Origin: Cognatishimia sp. SS12
Lineage (GTDB): Bacteria; Pseudomonadota; Alphaproteobacteria; Rhodobacterales; Rhodobacteraceae
Assembly (NCBI RefSeq): GCF_028369055.1
Contig: NZ_JAQNCZ010000001.1
Coordinates: forward strand, 806,001 to 870,000
Direction: 5' to 3'
DNA: 64,000 nt
Below are positions 37,187 through 46,841 of this stretch, one piece after another. The notes below the pieces were generated by a model, which saw nothing but the letters and a program-made list of their open reading frames with translations, was not told where the DNA came from and ran no database searches. How positions within the stretch are numbered: the stretch's first letter is position 1; every line of letters begins with the position of its first letter. Both the position numbers and the translations under genes were made by a program.

Positions 37187-37800
37187 CAGACCGTTTCCTC
37201 CAGCTCGTCAAACTCAGCTGCCTCGCCCAACAGCGGTTGCAGGGTTTTCAGGATCACATCAGTTTCGGCGCGCTCCAGCTCATGGGCGGCGCGCTCTGCG
37301 TCAAGTTCCGTTTGCAGCGACTGGTTGATCACCTCTGCATCCACGACCTTTTCGGCAGCGGCCTGCCTGAGGGCGACGGTATTGCTGCGCAGCTGTTTGT
37401 TTGATCGGCGCATACGCACCACACGGCTGTTCAGCCCTTCCCAAGCTTCGCGTTCTGCCACCGCAGCCGCGCGCAACTGGGCGATTTCGGCGGCATGCGT
37501 CTCTTTTAGGGCCGCAATATCAGAATCTTCTCCCGTCGCGGCAGGTGTGGCCGCCGGCAAGGGCGATGGTTCAGACAAGCGTTTGAGGTCCGAAATTTCC
37601 GACAAGAGCGCCTTTTTGTCGTCACGCTCCGCCTCAAGCGCCGCTTTGAGCGCCGCGATTTCGCTCTGTGCCGCAGCAAGCGCCTCGGCCCCGTCAGCCC
37701 CCGATTCGCCGTTGTTGCCAGTGTCGATGTGATCCAAGCCGCGCGCAATGCGATCCAGCGCTGCGGACAGCCTGTTTTCAAGATCTGCGATCTCGCTCAT
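37186..37800 (-). CDS. Coiled-coil protein coupled to zapA
   Basis: A 204-residue, almost wholly helical, heptad-rich protein (MSEIADLENRLSAALDRIA, then AALEAERDDKKALLSEISDL, then AERAAHELERAETDVIL), broken by a Pro/Ala segment near residue 80 (PSPLPAATPAATG). There is no signal peptide or membrane segment, so it is cytoplasmic. Its TGA overlaps the zapA ATG, so the two are made together; a division-site partner of ZapA, analogous to ZapB, is a reasonable inference, not a recognised assignment. Start: ATG at 37800 with AAAGGACGAG just upstream; the frame is open further but the upstream sequence is not heptad-like. Confidence 0.8.
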   Translation of the reverse strand: MSEIADLENRLSAALDRIARGLDHIDTGNNGESGADGAEALAAAQSEIAALKAALEAERDDKKALLSEISDLKRLSEPSPLPAATPAATGEDSDIAALKETHAAEIAQLRAAAVAEREAWEGLNSRVVRMRRSNKQLRSNTVALRQAAAEKVVDAEVINQSLQTELDAERAAHELERAETDVILKTLQPLLGEAAEFDELEETV

Positions 37801-38057
37801 TCGCCTCGTCCTTTCATCCCTCACGTCCCCGATGCGGCCCAATGGTGCCCAATGCAGCGCGCATCCCAACAGCCGCTGCGCGAATCGCGCAATCAGCTGG
37901 CTTTCAGCGATTTTACCCAAAGGTCTGACAAAATGCGCCCCCTTTAACATCAAAGACTTGCAGCCTGTGCTTAAACCTGCCGACACGCCGGTTCTTGATC
38001 TTATGGGCCAGCCTGCTATTGAGCGCATAACAAGCGATAATTTAAAGGACGTTGCCC

Positions 38058-40073
38058 GTGGACATCGCCGCTCTGAAAGCCAAAAATCCGGATCATTGGA
38101 TGAAAGCCACCGCCATTCGCGCCCTGGCGCTGGATGCGGTTGCCGCCGCAAATTCCGGCCACACCGGCATGCCCATTGGCATGGCGGACGTGGCCACCGT
38201 GCTGTTTGAAAAGCACCTGAAATTTGATGCGGCCAATCCGCAGTGGCCAGATCGCGATCGCTTTATCCTGTCGGCGGGACATGGCTCCATGCTGATCTAT
38301 GCGCTGCTCTACCTGTCGGGCGACAAGCAAGTCACCCTCGATCAGATCAAGAATTTCCGCCAACTTGGTGCGCTGACCGCCGGCCATCCGGAAAACTTCC
38401 TGATTGACGCGGTGGAAACCACCACAGGCCCGCTGGGTCAGGGTATCGCGAATTCGGTTGGCTTTGCCATCGCCGAAGAAATCCAGCGCGCCCAGTTCGG
38501 CAAAAAGATCGTTGATCACCACACCTACGTGATCGCGGGCGATGGCTGTCTGATGGAAGGCATCAGCCAGGAAGCCATCGGCATCGCAGGTCGGCATCAG
38601 CTGGGCAAGCTGATTGTTCTTTGGGACAACAACAACATCACCATTGATGGCACGGTTGACCTGTCGGATCGCACCAATCAGGTGCAGCGCTTCAAAGCCT
38701 CTGGCTGGCATGTGCAGGAAATCGACGGCCATGACCCCGAGGCCATCGATGCGGCCCTGACCGCCGCCAAGAAATCCAAGAAACCCTCGATGATCGCCTG
38801 CAAAACCCATATTGCTCTGGGCCACGCGGCGCAGGACACCTCCAAAGGGCACGGGGCGCTCACCGATCCAGAGCAGCTCAAAGCCGCAAAAGACACCTGG
38901 GGCTGGCCACATGGCTCCTTTGAAATCCCTGCCGATCTGAAATCCGCCTGGGAGGCCATCGGTGCCCGCGGCAGCGAAGAGCGCACCGCCTGGAACGCGC
39001 GCTTTGCCGACGTATCCAGCCAGAAACAGGCAAAGTTCAACCGCGCCTATGCGCAGGAAACCCCAAAGAAGCTTTCCGCCGCCATCAAGGCCCTGAAAAA
39101 GAAAACCTCAGAAGAGCAGCCCAGCGTCGCCACGCGCAAATCTTCGGAAATGGCGCTGAAGGTGATCAACAGCATCATGCATGAAACGGTCGGTGGCTCG
39201 GCGGATCTCACCGGGTCCAACAACACCAAGACCGATGATCTGGGCATGTTTGACACCACCAACCGCGGTGGCCGCTATATCTATTGGGGCATCCGTGAAC
39301 ATGGCATGGCCGCTGCGATGAACGGCATGAACCTGCATGGCGGCATGCGCGCTTATGGCGGTACCTTCATGGCCTTCACCGACTACGCCCGCCCCTCCAT
39401 GCGTTTGGCGGCCCTGATGAAGGTGCCAACGGTCTTTGTCATGACCCATGACTCAATCGGCGTCGGCGAAGATGGCCCAACACACCAGCCGGTGGAACAT
39501 GTGGCAATCTCGCGCAGCACGCCCAACACCTATGTGTTCCGCCCCGCAGACACGGTGGAAACCGCCGAGGCCTGGGAAATCGCGATCAGCAGCACCTCGA
39601 CCCCATCGGTGATGGCACTGACGCGCCAGAACCTGCCAACCGTGCGCACCGAACACAAACTCAAGAACCTGACCGAACAGGGTGCCTATGTGCTCGCCGA
39701 AGCCGAAGGCAAACGCCAGGCCATCCTGATCGCCACCGGATCTGAGGTTTCCGTGGCGCTGAAAGCGCGCGACATTCTTCAGGCCGAAGGCATCGGCACC
39801 CGCGTGGTCTCCATGCCTTGCATGGAGCTTTTCGCCGCGCAGGACGAAAGCTATCGCCGCAAGGTGCTGCCTGCTGGCCCCGTGCGCGTCGGCATCGAGG
39901 CCGGCGTACGCCAAGGCTGGGATCAATGGCTGCTGGGCGAACGTGGCAAAAACGGCAAAGCCGACTTTGTGGGCATGGACAGCTTTGGGGCCTCTGCCCC
40001 TGCGGGCCAGCTCTTTGAAAAATTCGGCATCACCGCCGAAAACGTGGCAGAAAAAGTCAAAGCGATGCTGTGA
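38058..40073 (+). CDS. tkt: Transketolase
   Basis: Transketolase (671 aa) moves two-carbon units in the pentose phosphate pathway (and the Calvin cycle where present). The thiamine-diphosphate motif [13 protein letters not shown] through [10 protein letters not shown] is at about 155-190; the pyrimidine-binding part with [18 protein letters not shown] is near 465; the C-terminal regulatory domain follows. I use the GTG at 38058, eight bases after AAAGGAC; a TTG two codons earlier also fits. It diverges from the zapA pair. A weak promoter candidate (TTGATC-N16-TATTGA, about 37996-38023) lies upstream. Confidence 0.96.
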   Translation: MDIAALKAKNPDHWMKATAIRALALDAVAAANSGHTGMPIGMADVATVLFEKHLKFDAANPQWPDRDRFILSAGHGSMLIYALLYLSGDKQVTLDQIKNFRQLGALTAGHPENFLIDAVETTTGPLGQGIANSVGFAIAEEIQRAQFGKKIVDHHTYVIAGDGCLMEGISQEAIGIAGRHQLGKLIVLWDNNNITIDGTVDLSDRTNQVQRFKASGWHVQEIDGHDPEAIDAALTAAKKSKKPSMIACKTHIALGHAAQDTSKGHGALTDPEQLKAAKDTWGWPHGSFEIPADLKSAWEAIGARGSEERTAWNARFADVSSQKQAKFNRAYAQETPKKLSAAIKALKKKTSEEQPSVATRKSSEMALKVINSIMHETVGGSADLTGSNNTKTDDLGMFDTTNRGGRYIYWGIREHGMAAAMNGMNLHGGMRAYGGTFMAFTDYARPSMRLAALMKVPTVFVMTHDSIGVGEDGPTHQPVEHVAISRSTPNTYVFRPADTVETAEAWEIAISSTSTPSVMALTRQNLPTVRTEHKLKNLTEQGAYVLAEAEGKRQAILIATGSEVSVALKARDILQAEGIGTRVVSMPCMELFAAQDESYRRKVLPAGPVRVGIEAGVRQGWDQWLLGERGKNGKADFVGMDSFGASAPAGQLFEKFGITAENVAEKVKAML

Positions 40074-40094
40074 GCCTTGCACCACAGCAAAAAC

Positions 40095-40128
40095 CAAGGG
40101 CGCCCCAATCGGAGCGCCCTTTTTTTAT
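40095..40128 (+). terminator. Rho-independent terminator after tkt
   Basis: An eight-bp stem (AAGGGCGC, 40096-40103, with GCGCCCTT, 40114-40121) followed by seven T residues. Confidence 0.9.
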
Positions 40129-40201
40129 TCGGCCCATTCATCTTTTCAAAAATACTCCCGCCGGAGGCACCCGCCGGTGCCGCCCATTCTGCAGGCGCGG
40201 C

Positions 40202-41164
40202 TTATGTACCCGGGCGCAGCGCCTGATAGGCAGGCAGGATCACACGGGTCACAAGCGGAATAAGCACAAAGCCAAGCGCGAGTCCAAAGACGCCATCCAT
40301 GGTGGCCTTGCTCAGCCACTCCACAAATCCTTCCCAAGCAGCGGGTACAGCGTGCCCGGCCGCATAGGCCCAGTCGTGGATGTGATGCCCCAGCCAGCCA
40401 AAGCCAAGCTCTTCCATCCCGTGCACAATGATCGACCCACCGACCCATAACATGGCGGCGGTGCCGACAATCGTCAGCAGTTTCATGAATTTTGGCATGG
40501 TTTTCACAACGCCCTGCCCAAAACCGCGCGTCAGGGCAAGACGGCCGTTTTGGCTCAGCCAAAGGCCGACATCATCTGCCTTCACAATCAACGCGACCGA
40601 TCCATAGACAGCCACGGTGATCCCGATGCCCACCACCGCGAGCGTTGCGGCCTCCATCCAGAAATTGCTTTCCGGGATCGCCGCCAGCGCAATGGTCATG
40701 ATCTCAGCGGACAGAATGAAATCGGTTTTGATGGCCCCGGCGACCTTTTCCTCTTCAAGATGCGCAGGATCGCCCGGTTTGTCTTCGGGAAACACAGGGT
40801 GATCATCATGGGGCACCAACAGGTGATAGATCTTCTCTGCGCCTTCAAAACACAGATAGGCCCCGCCCAGCATCAACAAGGGCGCAATCAGCCAAGGTGC
40901 AAAATTTGCCAAGAGAAGCCCAATGGGCAACAGGATCAGGATCTTGCTTTTGAAAGACCCCTTGGCGATTTTCCAGATGATCGGCAGTTCGCGTGCCGCT
41001 TCAAAGCCATGTACATATTTTGGCGTGACCGCTGCATCGTCGATCACCGCGCCCGCAGCCTTGGCCCCGGCTTTGGCAGCCTGCGCCGCCACATCGTCAA
41101 TCGACGATGCCGCCACTTTGGCAATGCCCGCCACATCATCCAGCAGCGCCAACAACCCACTCAT
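40202..41164 (-). CDS. DUF808 family inner-membrane protein
   Basis: A 320-residue polytopic protein of the DUF808 (YedI-like) family, recognisable from the N-terminal SGLLALLDDVAGIAKVAASSIDDVAAQAAKA and PKYVHGFEAARELPIIWKIAKGS. Six or seven helices follow, from about residue 75. The family has no established function. It is a single minus-strand gene between the transketolase terminator and coaD. Confidence 0.9.
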   Translation of the reverse strand: MSGLLALLDDVAGIAKVAASSIDDVAAQAAKAGAKAAGAVIDDAAVTPKYVHGFEAARELPIIWKIAKGSFKSKILILLPIGLLLANFAPWLIAPLLMLGGAYLCFEGAEKIYHLLVPHDDHPVFPEDKPGDPAHLEEEKVAGAIKTDFILSAEIMTIALAAIPESNFWMEAATLAVVGIGITVAVYGSVALIVKADDVGLWLSQNGRLALTRGFGQGVVKTMPKFMKLLTIVGTAAMLWVGGSIIVHGMEELGFGWLGHHIHDWAYAAGHAVPAAWEGFVEWLSKATMDGVFGLALGFVLIPLVTRVILPAYQALRPGT

Positions 41165-41203
41165 ATAACGTCCCCCTGAACATCCATTGGGGGAAACATA
41201 GGC

Positions 41204-41695
41204 TCAGCGTACCCGATCGACCAGTGCCTGACGCACGCTTGGCGTGACAAATTTGCTGACGTCCCCGCCCAAACGCGCGATTTCCTTAACCAATTTGGAG
41301 GCAATCGCCTGATGCTGCGCATCGGCCATCAGGAACACGGTCTCAACGCTGGCGTCCAGCGCGCGGTTCATGCCGACCATCTGATATTCATATTCAAAAT
41401 CCGCCACCGCGCGCAGCCCGCGCACAATCACCTGGGCGCCCACTTCTTTGGCGCAGTCGATCAGCAGGTTTTCAAACGGATGGGCCACAATCTCGGTGCC
41501 GGTTTCACGCGACAGGGCCTCGCATTCGGCCTCAATCATCGCCACGCGCTCCTCCAAAGAGAACATGGGCCCCTTATCGCGATTGATGGCTACGCCAATC
41601 ACCAGCCGGTCCACCAAAACCGCCGCACGGCGGATAATATCAACATGGCCCAAAGTGATGGGGTCAAAGGTTCCGGGGTACAATCCAGTGCGCAT
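41204..41695 (-). CDS. coaD: Phosphopantetheine adenylyltransferase
   Basis: CoaD (163 aa) makes dephospho-CoA from 4'-phosphopantetheine and ATP, the penultimate step of CoA synthesis. The nucleotidyltransferase signature is GLYPGTFDPITLGH (TLGH at 14-17), followed by VIRGLRAVADFEYEYQM. I start at the ATG giving MRTGLYPGTFD, with GGAG upstream; an in-frame start ten codons earlier lacks similarity. Length matches the family. Confidence 0.97.
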   Translation of the reverse strand: MRTGLYPGTFDPITLGHVDIIRRAAVLVDRLVIGVAINRDKGPMFSLEERVAMIEAECEALSRETGTEIVAHPFENLLIDCAKEVGAQVIVRGLRAVADFEYEYQMVGMNRALDASVETVFLMADAQHQAIASKLVKEIARLGGDVSKFVTPSVRQALVDRVR

Positions 41696-41827
41696 CCATG
41701 CTCTCCGAAATTTTATTTTGCGCAAGCAACCTTACTGGACCCACAATTGCAAGAGAACAATGCGTCGCCACGCAGAACTACGGGGGGGATGGCGCAGCGT
41801 CATTGCCCCCACGCAGCCATAGTGGGC

Positions 41828-42262
41828 TTAATGCCCCATGATCATGCCTTCGAGCGCATCTTTTTCCATCGCCACTTCGGACAGGCGCGCCTTGACGACA
41901 TCGCCCAGGGTGATCAGGCCAATCAATTTGCCCTCTTCGACAACCGGCATGTGGCGAAAGCGCCCTTCGGTCATTTTTTCCAGCACGCCCACGGCATCAT
42001 CCGCCAGGCTGCACGTGACGAGTTTGGAGGTCATCAACTCATCCACCTGATCGCTCATGCAGGCGGCCCCGCGATTGCCAAGTTCGCGCACAATGTCACG
42101 CTCTGAGAGAATGCCATCTGCGGTTTCGCCGTCACCGGAGACCACGACGGTACCAATTCTGCGGTCAGCAAGGATCTTGGCCGCATCCCGGACCAGCGTA
42201 CCTGGCTGAACCGTTACAACGCGCGCGTCACCTTTTTCCTTCAGAATTTGTTGTACCAGCAT
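41828..42262 (-). CDS. CBS-domain pair protein
   Basis: A 144-residue protein consisting of two CBS domains: the first from about residue 12 (VTVQPGTLVRDAAKILADRR, GILSERDIVREL), the second from about 76 (LVTCSLADDAVGVLEKM, LIGLITLGDVVKARL). Such pairs bind adenosine nucleotides and regulate partners. It has no fused output domain, and its partner is not evident; the coaD neighbour is separated by 130 bases and may be coincidental. Confidence 0.92.
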   Translation of the reverse strand: MLVQQILKEKGDARVVTVQPGTLVRDAAKILADRRIGTVVVSGDGETADGILSERDIVRELGNRGAACMSDQVDELMTSKLVTCSLADDAVGVLEKMTEGRFRHMPVVEEGKLIGLITLGDVVKARLSEVAMEKDALEGMIMGH

Positions 42263-42323
42263 ATAAGGAACTCTCCGTAAAATAATTTCGTCAACTTGAG
42301 CGTCGCCGCAAGAATCGCAAAAG

Positions 42324-43217
42324 TCAAGTCAGCCCCTCCAGCCGCGCCACCTCCTGACGCAGGCCAGCGCTCAGGGCTTCGGCAAAGCGATTGAGGCGTT
42401 CCAATCGTTTGTCATCTTCGTGGCGCACAAGGTAAAACGCCCGCGTGAGGCAGACCGCGGGATGCAGCACACGGTGCAATTCAGGCGCAAAGGGCATGGC
42501 GAAATCATGCACGATACCCACCCCGCTGCCCTGCTGCAACCAGTTGAGCTGCACAGACACCGAATTGGAGGCGAGCCGGGGCGTGCCCAGCCCCAGTTCT
42601 TTGAGGTAATCCAATTCCTTGTCAAAGATCATGTCGGGGATATAGCCCACCAGTGGATGATCTTGCAGCGCGGCCAGATCCGTGATGGCCGGATGGGTCG
42701 ACAGATAAGACCCCGCCGCCGCGAGGCTCAGCTGATAGTCAGTGATTTTCTGCACCATCAACCGGCCTGCGGTGGGCGGGCTGACAGCGACAACAAAATC
42801 CGCTTCGCGTTTTGACAGGCTAAAGAGTCGCGGCAGGGCGACAATCTGAATTTCCAGTTCCGGGTTGTCCTCGGCAATGCGGGCGCAAACCTGCGGCAAC
42901 AGAAAATTCGCCGCCCCATCCGGCGCGCCAATGCGGATCTGCCCGGTCAACGCGCCGGTTGTGCCGCTCATTTCCTCATCTGCCATCTGCATGGATTGTT
43001 CGGCCCGGATCGCATGGACCAACAGCCGTTGCCCCATATCGGTCAGCGCATACCCGGTGGGGGATTTTTGAAACAGCGGCGTGGCGTAAGCCTCTTCCAG
43101 CCGCCCGATGCGCCGCCCCACTGTCGCCGGATCCATCCGCAAGCGTTTGCCCGCTTTGGACAGGCTTTCATCGCGGGCCACCGCCAGAAACACCCGCAAA
43201 TCATCCCATTGCGCCAT
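42324..43217 (-). CDS. LysR-family regulator next to mmsA
   Basis: A 297-residue LysR-type regulator; the winged HTH is at about 4-62 (FLAVARDESLSKAGKRLRMD, PATVGRRIGRLEE) and the effector domain follows. AAAGGAGG precedes the ATG. It diverges from mmsA over 107 bases containing a repeated TTGCAAAAT element, so it is a good candidate for control of the methylmalonate-semialdehyde dehydrogenase gene and possibly the valine degradation genes. Confidence 0.92.
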   Translation of the reverse strand: MAQWDDLRVFLAVARDESLSKAGKRLRMDPATVGRRIGRLEEAYATPLFQKSPTGYALTDMGQRLLVHAIRAEQSMQMADEEMSGTTGALTGQIRIGAPDGAANFLLPQVCARIAEDNPELEIQIVALPRLFSLSKREADFVVAVSPPTAGRLMVQKITDYQLSLAAAGSYLSTHPAITDLAALQDHPLVGYIPDMIFDKELDYLKELGLGTPRLASNSVSVQLNWLQQGSGVGIVHDFAMPFAPELHRVLHPAVCLTRAFYLVRHEDDKRLERLNRFAEALSAGLRQEVARLEGLT

Positions 43218-43231
43218 GCCGCGCCCCTCCT

Positions 43232-43287
43232 TTGCAAAATTGCAAAATGAATTTGAGATATTTTATCTTTTAGGCTCCATTTTGCAA
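43232..43287. promoter_or_regulatory. TTGCAAAAT repeats in the LysR/mmsA promoter region
   Basis: TTGCAAAAT occurs twice in a row (43232-43240 and 43240-43248, an 8-base period) and a perfect 10-bp inverted copy, CATTTTGCAA, lies at 43278-43287. The two inverted arms (43240-43249 and 43278-43287) are separated by 28 bases of AT-rich DNA. This is what an operator for the divergent LysR regulator would look like. Confidence 0.6.
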
Positions 43288-43324
43288 GACTAGACTGGCC
43301 GCAAGAGTGGATTAGGAGGATCCG

Positions 43325-44824
43325 ATGCAAGAGCTGACCCATTATATCAACGGTGCCCACGTCAAAGGCACATCCGGCCGTTTTGCCAATGTGTACAACC
43401 CCGCCACGGGCGAGGTGCAGGCCAAGGTGCCGCTGGCGAGCAAAGCAGAGCTCGACAATGCCGTTGAGATCGCTGCCGAAGCGCAAGTGGCCTGGTCCAA
43501 AGTCAATCCACAGCGCCGCGCACGTGTGATGATGGCCTTTGTTGGCCTGCTGAACCGCGACATGGACAAGCTGGCCGAGGCGCTGAGCCGCGAGCACGGC
43601 AAAACCATCCCTGATGCCAAGGGCGACATTCAGCGCGGCTTGGAAGTGGTGGAATATTGCGTCGGCGCACCGCAAATGCTGAAGGGCGAATTCACCGACA
43701 GCGCCGGCCCCGGCATCGATATGTATTCCATGCGCCAGGCGCTGGGTGTCACGGCGGGCATCACCCCATTCAACTTCCCGGCCATGATCCCGATGTGGAT
43801 GTTTGCTCCGGCGATTGTCTGCGGCAACGCCTTTATCCTGAAACCATCAGAGCGTGACCCATCGGTGCCGCTGATGCTGGCCGAGCTTCTGGAAGAAGCG
43901 GGCCTGCCCAAAGGCATCCTTCAGGTGGTGAACGGCGACAAGGAAAGCGTCGACGCGATCCTTTACAATGACACCATCCAGTCTGTGGGCTTTGTCGGCT
44001 CGACCCCGATTGCCGAATATATCTATGGCACCGGCTGTGCGCAGGGCAAACGGGTGCAATGTTTTGGCGGTGCAAAAAACCACATGATCATCATGCCGGA
44101 CGCGGATCTGGATCAGGCCGCAGATGCGCTGGTGGGCGCGGGCTATGGCGCAGCTGGCGAACGCTGCATGGCCATCTCGGTCGCTGTCCCGGTGGGCGAA
44201 GAGACCGCAGACCGCCTGATCGAAAAGCTGGTGCCACGCATTGAAGCCCTCAAGGTTGGTCCCTACACCGCAGGCGATGATGTCGACTACGGCCCGGTTG
44301 TGACCGCCGCCGCCAAAGACAATATCCTCAGCCTGGTGCAAACTGGTATCGATCAGGGCGCCGAACTTGTGGTGGATGGCCGCGATTTTAACCTGCAAGG
44401 GTACGAAGACGGCTTTTTCGTCGGCGCGCATCTCTTTGACCGCGTGACCCCGGACATGGATATCTACAAGAAAGAGATCTTCGGTCCGGTGCTGTCGACC
44501 GTGCGCGCCGCGTCGTATGAAGAGGCGATTGCCCTGGCGATGGACCACGAATATGGCAATGGCACCGCGATCTACACCCGCGATGGGGACACGGCGCGTG
44601 ATTTTGCCAATCGCATCAATATCGGCATGGTGGGCATCAACGTGCCAATCCCCGTGCCGCTGGCCTATCACACCTTTGGCGGCTGGAAGAAATCTGCCTT
44701 TGGCGATCTCAATCAGCACGGCCCGGATGCATTCAAATTCTACACCCGCACAAAAACCATCACCTCGCGTTGGCCATCCGGCATCAAGGAAGGTGGCGAA
44801 TTCAACTTCAAGGCGATGGAATAA
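43325..44824 (+). CDS. mmsA: CoA-acylating methylmalonate-semialdehyde dehydrogenase
   Basis: MmsA (499 aa) oxidises methylmalonate or malonate semialdehyde to propionyl- or acetyl-CoA in valine and inositol breakdown, without needing the usual hydrolysis. It is an aldehyde dehydrogenase-fold enzyme: TAGITPFNFPAMIPMWM, FVGSTPIAEYIYG, and catalytic Cys281 in GAAGERCMAIS. The ITPFNFP pattern with this Cys context is characteristic of the MMSDH branch. AGGAGG precedes the ATG. It heads the valine cluster. Confidence 0.96.
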   Translation: MQELTHYINGAHVKGTSGRFANVYNPATGEVQAKVPLASKAELDNAVEIAAEAQVAWSKVNPQRRARVMMAFVGLLNRDMDKLAEALSREHGKTIPDAKGDIQRGLEVVEYCVGAPQMLKGEFTDSAGPGIDMYSMRQALGVTAGITPFNFPAMIPMWMFAPAIVCGNAFILKPSERDPSVPLMLAELLEEAGLPKGILQVVNGDKESVDAILYNDTIQSVGFVGSTPIAEYIYGTGCAQGKRVQCFGGAKNHMIIMPDADLDQAADALVGAGYGAAGERCMAISVAVPVGEETADRLIEKLVPRIEALKVGPYTAGDDVDYGPVVTAAAKDNILSLVQTGIDQGAELVVDGRDFNLQGYEDGFFVGAHLFDRVTPDMDIYKKEIFGPVLSTVRAASYEEAIALAMDHEYGNGTAIYTRDGDTARDFANRINIGMVGINVPIPVPLAYHTFGGWKKSAFGDLNQHGPDAFKFYTRTKTITSRWPSGIKEGGEFNFKAME

Positions 44825-44851
44825 CCCCGACCTAAGCTGCCCCAAAACAAG

Positions 44852-44889
44852 TACATGGCCCCGCCGAAAAGACGGGGCCTTGTATTTTC
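44852..44889 (+). terminator. Probable terminator after mmsA
   Basis: A seven-bp stem GGCCCCG/CGGGGCC (44857-44863 with 44873-44879), extended by flanking pairs (ACAAG/CTTGT) across a bulge, then TTGTATTTT. The U tract is interrupted. Confidence 0.65.
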
Positions 44890-44965
44890 AGTGCGTTACA
44901 TTCGGCACCATGTGACGCCCAGAAGTCACGGATAGTTATTTTTTTCTTAACATATTGCCGACAAG

Positions 44966-44973
44966 CATAATAC
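44966..44973 (+). promoter_or_regulatory. Possible -10 for the SpoIIAA-like gene
   Basis: CATAAT/TAATAC stands about 40 bases before the ATG in an AT-rich stretch, with TTAACA about 15 bases upstream as a weak -35. A promoter is expected here because mmsA ends at a terminator; the elements are only fair. Confidence 0.3.
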
Positions 44974-45012
44974 TGCCGATGCTATTTCTACCCATGATAG
45001 AGCGACCGTTCC

Positions 45013-45456
45013 ATGCCAACCGTCACGACGCCCATCGCAAACGACAACCTTCTGTTCGTACAATGCTATGGCGTTGTCACGTTGCAGGACCTGATGGATT
45101 GGCGTGTCGACGATCGCGTTTCCCCCGACTGCAAAGGGCGGCTTGTGACGCTTGTGGACCTGTCCGGCGTGACAGAAACTGACCTGAATTTTGAGCAGCT
45201 CAATGTTATTCACGGCCGCCTTGCGCGCCACTATGCAACGCTCGCACTGACGCTGCGGCTTGTTCTGTTTGCGCCCAATGACCTTAGCTTTGGCATGGCG
45301 CGCATCATCCAATCGCTGAGCGCAGAGGCCGCGTTTCTTGACGTCGAGATCTTTCGCACCGAGGCCAAGGCCTCATTTCATTTGCCCGCCGGGTCCGGCA
45401 CGCTGGCGCACTATCGCAATTTATCAGAGTCTCACCACGCGCGCCTCATCAGTTGA
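45013..45456 (+). CDS. SpoIIAA/STAS-like hypothetical protein
   Basis: A 147-residue soluble protein. The pattern of alternating short strands and helices (NLLFVQCYGVVTLQDLMDW, LVTLVDLSGVTET, LRLVLFAPNDLSFG) is like SpoIIAA-like/STAS modules that bind small partners, but no characteristic phospho-Ser motif is present, so the assignment is by shape only. It lies alone between the mmsA terminator and a hairpin after its own stop. Role unknown. Confidence 0.6.
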   Translation: MPTVTTPIANDNLLFVQCYGVVTLQDLMDWRVDDRVSPDCKGRLVTLVDLSGVTETDLNFEQLNVIHGRLARHYATLALTLRLVLFAPNDLSFGMARIIQSLSAEAAFLDVEIFRTEAKASFHLPAGSGTLAHYRNLSESHHARLIS

Positions 45457-45474
45457 GGGCGGATCATCCGCCCC
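45457..45474 (+). terminator. Hairpin directly after the SpoIIAA-like gene
   Basis: GGGCGG-ATCAT-CCGCCC (45457-45473) begins immediately after the TGA. There is no T tract, so this may stabilise or delimit the transcript rather than end it alone. Confidence 0.4.
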
Positions 45475-45579
45475 ACCACTCATCTCATTTTATCGGCGGC
45501 TCTGCCCTTGCCCCCGCCAAAAAATGCTGCCTTACTCCTTGATATAAAAAGAAAGCGATACAAGCGCGGAGGAGGAAAA

Positions 45580-46713
45580 ATGGCCATCAAGCCCCCCGAT
45601 TTCACCATTGGCGTCGAAGAAGAATACCTGTTGGTCGACAAGGACTCTCTGGACCTCGCCCCTGCCCCACAGGCGCTGATGGAGGAATGCACCGCCGCGC
45701 TTCAGGATCAGGTCAGCCCCGAGTTTCTGGATTGCCAGATCGAGATTGGCACCCGCGTCTGCAAAAATGTCGCCGAGGCGCGCGAAGACCTGAAACATTT
45801 GCGCAGCACCGTTGCCAAGGTTGCGGGCAAATACAACCTCGCGCCCATCGCCGCCTCTTGCCATCCGTTCAGCGATTGGCGCGACCAGCATCATACCGAT
45901 AAAGAACGCTACAATGCGCTCAAGACCAGCCTGGGCGGCGTTGCGCGGCGCATGCTGATCTGCGGCATGCATGTGCATGTCGGGATCGAAAGTCGCGAAA
46001 TGCGCATCGATCTGATGAACCAGCTCAGCTATTTTCTACCGCATCTTCTGGCGTTGTCCGGCTCCTCGCCCTTCTGGCAGGGTGATGACACCGGGCTGTC
46101 TTGCTATCGCCTGACAGTTTTTGACAACCTGCCGCGCACCGGGCTTCCGCAGGTGATGGACAGCTGGGGGCAATGGGAACGGTCCATCCAGGCACTGGTG
46201 ATGCTGGGGGTGATTGAGGACAGCTCCAAGGTCTGGTGGGATCTGCGCCCCTCCAGCAAATTTCCGACGCTGGAAACCCGCATCTGCGATGTCTCCCCCC
46301 GGCTGGAAACCACGCTGACGCTTGCCGCGCTCAACCAGGCGCTGGCGCGTATGCTCTACCGATTGCAAACCCGCAATCAGCGCTGGCGGCTGTATGACAA
46401 TTTCCTGATCAAGGAAAACCGCTGGCGCGCGCAGCGCTATGGCACCAGCGAGGGGCTGATTGATTTTGGCCGCCGCGAAATCATTCCCTTTGACGATCTG
46501 ATGTGCGAGCTGACCGAATTGCTCGAAGAAGACAGCGCCTTTTTTGACAGCACGGCAGAGATTGAACACGCCTGCGACATCGCCCGCCAAGGCAATAGCG
46601 CCGAAACTCAGCGCAAGGTTCTGGCCGAGTCGATGGCCGCCGGCAAATCGCAGCAAGATGCTATGCGGGACGTGGTGCGCCACCTGACCGAAGAATTCCA
46701 CGCGGATTTATAA
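45580..46713 (+). CDS. Carboxylate-amine ligase, YbdK/GCS2 family
   Basis: A 377-residue ATP-dependent carboxylate-amine ligase (glutamate-cysteine ligase type 2 family). The opening is [21 protein letters not shown]; the ATP/substrate regions include [10 protein letters not shown] and [17 protein letters not shown]. coli YbdK has weak glutamate-cysteine ligase activity; the native substrate of this subfamily is often unknown, so glutathione synthesis is only a possibility. AGGAGG stands before the ATG; an upstream in-frame codon is less likely. It lies between mmsA and the acyl-CoA dehydrogenase, unrelated in pathway as far as can be seen. Confidence 0.88.
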   Translation: MAIKPPDFTIGVEEEYLLVDKDSLDLAPAPQALMEECTAALQDQVSPEFLDCQIEIGTRVCKNVAEAREDLKHLRSTVAKVAGKYNLAPIAASCHPFSDWRDQHHTDKERYNALKTSLGGVARRMLICGMHVHVGIESREMRIDLMNQLSYFLPHLLALSGSSPFWQGDDTGLSCYRLTVFDNLPRTGLPQVMDSWGQWERSIQALVMLGVIEDSSKVWWDLRPSSKFPTLETRICDVSPRLETTLTLAALNQALARMLYRLQTRNQRWRLYDNFLIKENRWRAQRYGTSEGLIDFGRREIIPFDDLMCELTELLEEDSAFFDSTAEIEHACDIARQGNSAETQRKVLAESMAAGKSQQDAMRDVVRHLTEEFHADL

Positions 46714-46722
46714 GCCTAGGCT

Positions 46723-46739
46723 GGGCGCACCCCGCGCCC
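46723..46739 (+). terminator. Hairpin after the carboxylate-amine ligase gene
   Basis: GGGCGC-ACCCC-GCGCCC at 46723-46739, ten bases after the stop. No T tract follows; a weak or factor-assisted terminator. Confidence 0.4.
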
Positions 46740-46810
46740 GGCCGCTAACGACGCGACGTCGCGCCGTCGCTTTGTGCCTGACACATTTGAGAAACACTCC
46801 TATTATTAAA

Positions 46811-46832
46811 CAAACGTTCAATTGTTGATTGG
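46811..46832. promoter_or_regulatory. Imperfect dyad before isobutyryl-CoA dehydrogenase gene
   Basis: An AT-rich imperfect palindrome centred on TTCAATTGTTGA lies 10-30 bases before the start codon, where a repressor of the acyl-CoA genes (a TetR-type, for example) could bind. No such regulator is in the window. Confidence 0.35.
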
Positions 46833-46841
46833 GAGACTTCG

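Noticed and set aside
37801-38057. A 6S RNA gene near zapA
   Set aside because: 6S RNA often lies near zapA, so I looked in the gap before tkt, but saw no long rod with the central bubble and no terminator; the gap after zapA is too short.
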